From contig JAVXND010000011.1 in the NCBI GenBank assembly GCA_036645955.1, positions 1 through 64,000 on the forward strand: a stretch of DNA of 64,000 nucleotides, written 5' to 3'. Origin of the DNA: Limiplasma sp036645955. GTDB taxonomy: Bacteria > Bacillota > Clostridia > Christensenellales > Aristaeellaceae. The notes under the pieces are model-generated. The model did not search any database. It saw only the letters and a program-made list of their open reading frames with translations, and was not told where the DNA came from. The translations under genes were made by a program, and so were the position numbers. Below are positions 57,926-64,000 of the stretch, piece by piece; positions within the stretch are counted from its first letter, which is position 1; each line of letters starts with the position of its first letter.

Positions 57926-59332
57926 GTGGAACACAAACCCGTTTATGTTACCCAAGAGGAACGGCAGCAGCAGGAGGCGGCCATTCAAGCCATCCTTCAT
58001 TTGCCAAACCGTCCTCAAAGCTTTCACATTGTTACCTACGGCTGTCAAATGAACGCACACGACAGTGAAAAGCTTGCAGGCTTGTTGCTTCAAATGGGAA
58101 TGCTAGAAGCAGATGATCGCAGGCATGCGGATCTCGTCCTGTTTAACACCTGCTGTGTGCGTGACAATGCAGAGCGCCGCGCACTTGGAAATGTGAATTG
58201 GCTCAAGCAGCTCAAAAAGGATAAACCAAAGCTGCTCATTGGCGTGTGCGGCTGCATGGTGCAGCAGCCGCTCATGGCTGAAAAAATACTCAAGCAATAC
58301 AAGTTTATTGATTTGGCTTTTGGCACGCACAATCTGCATACATTGCCCCAGCTTCTGTTAACGCTTTTAACAGAGGAAAAACGTGTGGTGAGCGTAACGC
58401 AATGTGAAAACCTGATTGCGGAAGGCTTGCCGGTAAAACGCCTCAATTCATATCACGCCTATATCACCATTATGTACGGCTGTGACAACTTCTGCTCTTA
58501 CTGTATTGTACCCTATGTACGAGGGCGGGAGCGCTCACGCCAAGCCTCCGATATATTGCGCGAGGCTGAACAATTGCTTCGTGGCGGCGTGCAAGAAATT
58601 ATGCTATTGGGGCAGAATGTAAACAGCTATGGGAACGGCTCTGAAAACGGCGATACCTTCCCCAAATTGCTAAAGGCACTGGATGAAATGGGCATTCCCC
58701 GCATTCGCTTTATGACCTCACACCCCAAGGATTTAAGCGATGAGCTCATTGAGGTAATGGCAGGCGGCAAGCATATTTGCAATCACCTGCACCTGCCCAT
58801 TCAAAGCGGAAACGATGAAATTCTGCGCCTCATGAACCGCCGCTATACACGCGAGGATTATCTGCGCAAGGTAGAAAAGCTCCGCGCCAGCATTCCTGGA
58901 ATAGGCCTCACCACAGACTTTATTGTGAGCTTTCCAGGGGAAACCGAAGCACAGTTTGAGGATACCTGTTCGCTTGTGCGTGAGGTTGGGTTTGATTCGG
59001 CGTTTACATTCATCTATTCCCCTCGCGCAGGTACCAAAGCGGCCGCTATGCAAGGCATGATTGAAAAAGAAGTGACCACGCAGCGCTTCAACAGGCTTGT
59101 GGCCGAGGTGGAAGCCTCCGCCGCAAAGGTGTACCAAAATTTGCTTGGAAAGCGCGAGATGGTACTGGTAGAAGGGCTTTCCAAACGCGATGAGCACATG
59201 GTAGCCGGTAAAGGCGCACGCAATGTGACCATCGTGCTACCCGGCGATATCCAAGATGTTGGCAAAATCATTCCCGTAACCATTACCTCCGCCGCAACCA
59301 ATACGTTGCGTGCGGAAAGATTAGAAAGGTGA
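57926..59332 (+). CDS. miaB: tRNA-2-methylthio-N6-dimethylallyladenosine synthase
   Basis: The 468-residue enzyme adds the methylthio group to i6A37 of tRNAs. The N-terminal MTTase domain carries the first cluster cysteines (YGCQMNAHDSEK, TCCVRDNAE, CGCMVQQP). The radical SAM domain has CDNFCSYCIVPYVRGRE, and a TRAM domain ends the protein (REMVLVEGLSKRDEHMVAGKG). The start is a GTG at 57926 with GGAAG upstream. It is followed in seven bases by a YlbF-family gene. In Bacillus, miaB is likewise encoded with the related gene ymcA (ricA). Confidence 0.95.
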   Translation: MEHKPVYVTQEERQQQEAAIQAILHLPNRPQSFHIVTYGCQMNAHDSEKLAGLLLQMGMLEADDRRHADLVLFNTCCVRDNAERRALGNVNWLKQLKKDKPKLLIGVCGCMVQQPLMAEKILKQYKFIDLAFGTHNLHTLPQLLLTLLTEEKRVVSVTQCENLIAEGLPVKRLNSYHAYITIMYGCDNFCSYCIVPYVRGRERSRQASDILREAEQLLRGGVQEIMLLGQNVNSYGNGSENGDTFPKLLKALDEMGIPRIRFMTSHPKDLSDELIEVMAGGKHICNHLHLPIQSGNDEILRLMNRRYTREDYLRKVEKLRASIPGIGLTTDFIVSFPGETEAQFEDTCSLVREVGFDSAFTFIYSPRAGTKAAAMQGMIEKEVTTQRFNRLVAEVEASAAKVYQNLLGKREMVLVEGLSKRDEHMVAGKGARNVTIVLPGDIQDVGKIIPVTITSAATNTLRAERLER

Positions 59333-59339
59333 ACTGAAA

Positions 59340-59750
59340 ATGGAAAAGGTATTGAATCAGGCAGAGCTATTGGCGGAGTCTATTTTGGAGAGCGAAGAGT
59401 ATATCAACATGCGTTTGAGCGAGCAAGCCGCCATGAAAAACGAGGACGCAACCCGCTTGGTTGCCGAGTACAGCGAAAAGCGTGAAGATGTAGAAAAAAT
59501 TCTAGCGGATGCGAACATGGATCATGCGGCGCTGGCAGCGGCAGGCGAAGCGCTTGAAAACGCTGAAAAGTCGATTGACCAAAACGAACTGCTTAAGAAG
59601 ATGCGCGACACCCGTGAAGCATTTTCAGACATGATGAAAAAAGTAAACGCCATCATCAAATATGTGGTGACGGGTGAAGAAGAGGAAGAAGCACACAGCT
59701 GTTCTGGTTCCTGTGAAAGCTGTGGCGGCGGGTGCGGACATCAGCATTAA
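59340..59750 (+). CDS. YlbF/YmcA (Ric) family protein with Cys/His-rich tail
   Basis: The 136-residue helical protein belongs to the YlbF/YmcA family (Com_YlbF), whose Bacillus members form the RicA-RicF-RicT complex that affects RNase Y activity, competence and sporulation. Residues 1-110 are the family helices; after an acidic EEEEE linker the chain ends HSCSGSCESCGGGCGHQH, with four Cys and three His in 18 residues. Such a tail suggests metal or Fe-S binding, in line with the clusters found in the Ric complex. It follows miaB by seven bases and mutS starts about 50 bases later. Function as a Ric homologue is inferred. Confidence 0.85.
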   Translation: MEKVLNQAELLAESILESEEYINMRLSEQAAMKNEDATRLVAEYSEKREDVEKILADANMDHAALAAAGEALENAEKSIDQNELLKKMRDTREAFSDMMKKVNAIIKYVVTGEEEEEAHSCSGSCESCGGGCGHQH

Positions 59751-59802
59751 TGCTGGATAGCTCCCATACAAAAGCAACCTCTTTACGAAAGGAAGCGAGC
59801 TT

Positions 59803-62400
59803 GTGGCAGGCGTAACCCCCATGATGCAACAATACTTGGATATTAAGCAAAGGCATAAAGACTGCATCCTCTTTTTTCGTCTCGGAGATTTTTATGAGAT
59901 GTTTTATGAGGATGCCGCGCTTGCGTCCAAGGAATTGGAGCTTACGCTCACGGGTAAGGACTGCGGCTTGAGCGAACGCGCACCCATGTGCGGCATTCCT
60001 TTTCATGCGGCAGAGGTTTATATCACACGCTTGATTGACAAAGGCTATAAGGTTGCCATTTGTGAACAGCTTACCGATCCAGCTCTTAGCAAGGGGCTGG
60101 TAGAGCGGGATGTGATCCGTATCATCACCCCCGGCACGGTGGTGGATCCCGCTATGCTTGATGAAAAAACAAGCAACTACGTGCTCTGCGTTGCGTTTAT
60201 GGCCAAATCAGCCTCGCTTGCTTATGCAGATGTAAGCACAGGTGAGCTGGTTGCTCATTGCTTGATTGATTTTGATAAATCCTTGAAGGACGAGCTCATG
60301 CGCATTCGGCCTCATGAAATTGTTGCAAGCAGCTTGGAACAGCTCACGCCCTACTTAACCGAGGACGTGAGCCTGACCACCCTGCCTGACAGTGCCTTTC
60401 AAAAAAAGAGTGCGCTTGTTGAAATTTACAGCCATTTTAAGGTGCAAACTGTTACATCGCTTGGCTTGGATGAAAAGGATAAGCGAGTGATTTCGGTAGG
60501 TGCCTTGCTTCGCTATTTAAATGATACGCAAAAAAACAGCCTGAGCCACATAACCCAGCTCACCCTTTACCAAGGTGAGGACACCATGTTTTTGGATCGC
60601 ATGACGCGCCGCAATCTGGAATTAACGGAAAGTCTGCGGGGCGGTGAGCGCAAAGGCTCCCTGCTGTGGCTGTTGGATGAAACACATACAGCCATGGGCG
60701 CGCGTTTGCTTCGCACATGGGTAGAAAATCCAATTTTGAGCATGGAACGCATTCAGGCGCGTTTGGATGCGGTGGAGGCCTTCTACAAGAACTTCATGAC
60801 GGCGGAGGAGCTTGGGCAGTCGCTTGCAAACGTTGCGGACATGGAACGGTTGCTGAGCAAAATCAGCTATAACAGCATTACCGCAAGGGATTGCTTGGCC
60901 TTACTGCGCTCCCTGCGAAGTGTAGCGCCTGTAAAGGAGCTTCTTGCACAGTTTGAAGCATTGCCCATTGCGGTGCTTGCACGCACGCTCACCCCCCTTG
61001 ACACGCTTTGCGAGCTTCTTGAGCGTGCCATCAACCCAGATGCGCCTCTTACCTTGGGGGAAGGCGGCGTAATCAGGGACGGCTACCATGCAGAGCTTGA
61101 TGAATACCGAAACGCGGCCACCTGCGGCAAGCAATGGGTGCTGGACATGGAAGCTGCCGAGCGGCAAGAAACGGGCATTAAGAACCTAAAGATCCAGTAC
61201 AACCGTGTTTTTGGTTTTTACATTGAGGTGACCAAGAGCTATTTAAGCCAAGTACCCCTGCGCTATACACGCAAACAAACCCTTGCCAATTGCGAGCGAT
61301 ATATAACGCCTGAGCTACAAGATATTGAGCGGAAAATCACGGGGGCACAGCAAGCCTCCTTGGCGCTGGAAAGCACCTTGTTTGCAGAAATTCGTGAAGC
61401 CATTGCGCAGGAAATCGGAGCTATTCAGCAAAATGCGCTTGCCCTTAAAACAGCGGATGCACTTTTATCCTTGGCCAAGGTGGCGCGTGAAAATGGTTAC
61501 GTAAAACCCACGCTCAACGAGCATGGCGAGCTAACCATCATAGAAGGCAGGCATCCCATTGTAGAGCGCATGATGGTAGATAACCCCTTTGTGCCAAACG
61601 ATGTGAAGCTGGATACGGATGAAAACCGTATGCTCATTATCACAGGCCCCAACATGGCTGGCAAGAGCACCTATATGCGGCAAGTGGCGCTGATTACACT
61701 CATGGCGCATATCGGTAGCTTTGTGCCCGCTCAAAGCGCGGAAATCAGCCTGTGCGACCGTATTTTTACGCGCATTGGTGCATCGGATGATTTGGCAGGC
61801 GGGCAAAGCACCTTCATGGTGGAAATGAGTGAAACAGCGGCGATTTTGCGAAATGCAACCTCCAAATCCCTTGTGATATTGGACGAAATTGGGCGCGGAA
61901 CCAGCACCTTTGACGGGCTTGCCATTGCGTGGGCGGTGGTTGAATATTTGCTGGACACAAAGCGCATAGGCGCTAAAACACTTTTTGCAACGCATTACCA
62001 TGAACTAAGCGAGCTGGAAGGCCGCTTTGCAGGCGTAAAAAACTACTGCATCACTGTGATGGAGCGCGGCGAGGATGTGATTTTCCTGCGCAAGATCATG
62101 CCGGGCGGTGCGGATAAAAGCTACGGCGTGCATGTGGCGCGGCTTGCGGGCGTACCTGCCCCCGTGGTGGCGCGCGCACACGAAATTCAAGCAAGGCTTG
62201 AAGTAAGCGATATCAACCAAGAAACCATATCGTCCAATATCATGGAAAAGAAAAAGAAGCAGGAGAAGCAAACGGATCTGTTTCATTTGGCGCAGGATGA
62301 TTTGGTTGAAGAGCTTCAAAATATGGATGTGCTATCCATCACACCCATGGATGCACTCAACCTTCTATTTAAACTGCGCGAAAAGGCGCGGCGACTGTAA
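59803..62400 (+). CDS. mutS: DNA mismatch repair protein MutS
   Basis: The 865-residue protein recognises base mismatches. The N-terminal domain has the mismatch-reading FYEMF motif near residue 26 (RLGDFYEMFYEDA) and the C-terminal ATPase has Walker A GPNMAGKST near 620 and DEIGRGTSTFDGLAIAWA near 700, followed by the helix-turn-helix with THYHELSELE. Domain order and length match MutS1. The start is a GTG at 59803 with GAAAGGAAG upstream; an ATG six codons later is a possible alternative. mutL follows in 17 bases, the classic pair. Confidence 0.97.
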   Translation: MAGVTPMMQQYLDIKQRHKDCILFFRLGDFYEMFYEDAALASKELELTLTGKDCGLSERAPMCGIPFHAAEVYITRLIDKGYKVAICEQLTDPALSKGLVERDVIRIITPGTVVDPAMLDEKTSNYVLCVAFMAKSASLAYADVSTGELVAHCLIDFDKSLKDELMRIRPHEIVASSLEQLTPYLTEDVSLTTLPDSAFQKKSALVEIYSHFKVQTVTSLGLDEKDKRVISVGALLRYLNDTQKNSLSHITQLTLYQGEDTMFLDRMTRRNLELTESLRGGERKGSLLWLLDETHTAMGARLLRTWVENPILSMERIQARLDAVEAFYKNFMTAEELGQSLANVADMERLLSKISYNSITARDCLALLRSLRSVAPVKELLAQFEALPIAVLARTLTPLDTLCELLERAINPDAPLTLGEGGVIRDGYHAELDEYRNAATCGKQWVLDMEAAERQETGIKNLKIQYNRVFGFYIEVTKSYLSQVPLRYTRKQTLANCERYITPELQDIERKITGAQQASLALESTLFAEIREAIAQEIGAIQQNALALKTADALLSLAKVARENGYVKPTLNEHGELTIIEGRHPIVERMMVDNPFVPNDVKLDTDENRMLIITGPNMAGKSTYMRQVALITLMAHIGSFVPAQSAEISLCDRIFTRIGASDDLAGGQSTFMVEMSETAAILRNATSKSLVILDEIGRGTSTFDGLAIAWAVVEYLLDTKRIGAKTLFATHYHELSELEGRFAGVKNYCITVMERGEDVIFLRKIMPGGADKSYGVHVARLAGVPAPVVARAHEIQARLEVSDINQETISSNIMEKKKKQEKQTDLFHLAQDDLVEELQNMDVLSITPMDALNLLFKLREKARRL

Positions 62401-62417
62401 AGCAAAGGAGAATCGCG

Positions 62418-64000
62418 TTGGCAAGCATACAAAGGTTATCCTCTGAGCTGATTGGACAAATTGCCGCGGGCGAGGTGGTAGAGCGCCCCGCTTCCGCTGT
62501 AAAGGAGCTAGTTGAAAACTGTATTGACGCGGGCGCTGAAAGCGTAACCGTGGAATTGCGCGACGGCGGAATTTCCTATTTGAGGGTATCGGATAACGGG
62601 CGCGGCATTCCAGCCGAACAGCTTCGTTTGGCATTTGAACGCCATGCCACCAGCAAGTTAAAAAGTGCGGAGGAGCTCTACGATATTCATACCCTTGGCT
62701 TTCGCGGGGAGGCGCTTGCGTCCATTGCGGCAGTTGCTAAGGTGACCTGCATCACCCATGCACAGGGAGCAGATTTTGGCGCACGGGCAAAGGTGGAGGC
62801 GGGGGAGTTTAAGGACCTCACACAAGCCGCCTCACCCGTGGGTACCACTATTTTGGTGGAAGATTTGTTCTTCAATGCACCTGTGAGGCTTAAATTCCTC
62901 AAAAAGCCGGCAGTGGAGGCGGGCTTGGTAGCGGATTATATGCTCAGGCTTCTTCTATCCAAGCCTGAAATTTCTTTTCGTTTTGTGAATCAAGGAAAAA
63001 CCATTTATCACAGCATGGGGGATGGCAAGCTGGAGTCCGCGCTTTTTTCGGTATACGGAAGCGATGCGCTCAAGCAGATGCAGAAGGTTCACGGCCAAAT
63101 GAACGGCCTGCTGCTAGACGGCTATGTGGGCGTGGGGGAATTGTCTCGCGGAAATCGTCAGCAGCAATCCCTGTTTGTTAATGGCCGATATTTTAAGAAC
63201 GCTATGCTTAGCAAGGCGCTTGAAAACGGCTGCGAAGGCCGTGTGATGATTGGGCGCTTTCCAATGTGCGCATTGTTTTTATCCCTGCCCTATCAGCAAG
63301 TGGATGTGAACGTACACCCAAACAAGCTGGAGGTACGCTTTCAAAACGAGCAAAGCATTGCACAAGCGATGGAAACCATTGTTCGTGAAGCTTTGCAGGG
63401 GGAAAGCCTTGGTACAAAGCTAAGCACGCAAGCGAATGCTCAGAACAGCCAAAAGGCTTTAGAAAACACAGCTGGGAGAGAGCAGGGCGGTTTTCAAGTG
63501 GTGGCTCTTGGCAGAAGCGCGGAAGCTAGCGCAGTTGAAAGCATTCCAGCAGTGCATACAGCGCCACCAAAGCCGATGGAAGCTCCCCCAAAGGTTTCTG
63601 AACCTCTGCCAGCCATGCCCAAACCCATCACCCTTCCCGCTGTGCGCACCTCTGCAGTGCTTCATGAAACCATCATGCCCAAAATGATGGCAGAGGCGTT
63701 GCTTCAAAAGCATGCTTATAAGCCGCCAGCGGTTGAAGCGATTGATCACGTTGCGATTGCGCCGCCTAAGCCAAGCAAACCTGCCGTAGAGGAACAGCAA
63801 GAGCAAACCATGCTCCCCCCTGAAAACGCCGCTGAAAGCGTCCCCCTGCGTCTGGTGGGGATTGTGTTTCATACCTATTGGATTTTTGAAACAGGAGATC
63901 GGCTTTTATGGGTGGATCAGCATGCCGCGCATGAACGCATATTATACGACCGTCTGATAACAAAATTTGAAAGCGGTCATCTATCTCAAAAGCTCTTATC
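62418..64000 (+). CDS. mutL: DNA mismatch repair protein MutL (3' end outside the window)
   Basis: About 527 codons are present and the frame is open at the window edge. The N-terminal GHKL ATPase has ELIGQIAAGEVVERPASAVKELVENCIDAGA, VSDNGRGI and TLGFRGEALASIAAV, and the Ser5-like domain holds NGRYFKN and VDVNVHPNKLEVRF. After a long proline-rich linker the C-terminal domain begins, with the endonuclease motif reading DQHAAHERILYD. The start is a TTG at 62418 with AAAGGAG seven bases upstream. The final residue of the DQHA(X)2E(X)4E motif is Asp in place of Glu here. The gene should work with MutS in mismatch repair. Confidence 0.95.
   Translation, partial: MASIQRLSSELIGQIAAGEVVERPASAVKELVENCIDAGAESVTVELRDGGISYLRVSDNGRGIPAEQLRLAFERHATSKLKSAEELYDIHTLGFRGEALASIAAVAKVTCITHAQGADFGARAKVEAGEFKDLTQAASPVGTTILVEDLFFNAPVRLKFLKKPAVEAGLVADYMLRLLLSKPEISFRFVNQGKTIYHSMGDGKLESALFSVYGSDALKQMQKVHGQMNGLLLDGYVGVGELSRGNRQQQSLFVNGRYFKNAMLSKALENGCEGRVMIGRFPMCALFLSLPYQQVDVNVHPNKLEVRFQNEQSIAQAMETIVREALQGESLGTKLSTQANAQNSQKALENTAGREQGGFQVVALGRSAEASAVESIPAVHTAPPKPMEAPPKVSEPLPAMPKPITLPAVRTSAVLHETIMPKMMAEALLQKHAYKPPAVEAIDHVAIAPPKPSKPAVEEQQEQTMLPPENAAESVPLRLVGIVFHTYWIFETGDRLLWVDQHAAHERILYDRLITKFESGHLSQKLL

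Noticed and set aside
1..64000. CRISPR array
   Set aside because: No run of regularly spaced repeats with unique spacers was seen. The repeat patches at 7321 and 46323 lack unique spacers of constant length.
1..64000. Insertion sequences or transposase genes
   Set aside because: No DDE or serine/tyrosine recombinase motifs were recognised in any frame; the 131-base repeats around the sigma module have no terminal inverted repeats.

Overview
The window looks like a chromosomal segment of a spore-forming Firmicute, most likely a member of the Clostridia, with moderate G+C. The reasons are stage II sporulation protein P, HPr kinase, a YerC-PcrA-LigA operon, Tig-ClpP-ClpX, a TIGR03960/TIGR03936 radical-SAM pair, and a MiaB-YlbF-MutS-MutL block. 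An indolepyruvate:ferredoxin oxidoreductase flanked by two phenylacetate-CoA ligases points to anaerobic amino-acid fermentation. A narrower placement (for example Christensenellales) is only a guess.

Layout. 1-1057: two small minus-strand genes, a 700-base stretch without a clear gene, and tRNA-Arg(CCU). 1111-4776: a plus-strand operon of an ECF-transporter S component, a two-domain kinase, a DUF3842 protein, an Mrp-type ATPase and a C_GCAxxG_C_C protein. 4787-7171 (minus): a membrane dipeptidase and a GMP-synthase-like protein with a dead glutaminase domain. 7230-8760: an accessory patch beside tRNA-Ala(CGC), with hairpin repeats, a truncated plasmid/ICE replication protein and an MntA/HepT toxin-antitoxin pair. 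9112-14521: a tyrosine phosphatase, then an orphan solute-binding protein paired with a large membrane GGDEF-EAL protein. 14535-16234: a DJ-1/PfpI protein divergent from a YafY/WYL regulator, with dyad sites between. 16263-18081: an ECF sigma/anti-sigma module flanked by 131-base direct repeats that carry the 3' end of asnS.

18067-24600 is one minus-strand operon (capD-like, tadA, HAD phosphatase, hprK, glk, asnS). 24725-28246 is tig-clpP-clpX. 28302-33872 holds a second ECF sigma/DUF4179 module, an EAL protein with a degenerate GGDEF domain, a small NRDD-like protein and a secreted 5'-nucleotidase. 33900-38497 is yerC-pcrA-ligA, and 38603-40397 is spoIIP with a DUF1614 gene. 40611-46180 is the paaK-iorA-iorB-paaK-ACT cluster. 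46187-46646 is a hairpin and tandem-repeat array. 46665-52708 runs alr, an unknown membrane protein, rsmD, coaD, a coiled-coil protein, and a MacA/FtsX-like pair with no adjacent ATPase. 52905-54026 is a lone MsmX/UgpC-type ATPase. 54188-64000 is a tightly packed run of radical-SAM genes, rng, miaB, ylbF-like, mutS and mutL, the last cut by the window edge.

Most of the window is well-known housekeeping content. The parts that ordinary annotation does not explain are the asnS-end duplication around the sigma module, the glutaminase-dead GMP-synthase paralogue, the binding-protein/GGDEF-EAL pair, the transporter-kinase gene pair with an unrecognised N-terminal domain, and the two hairpin-rich repeat patches.
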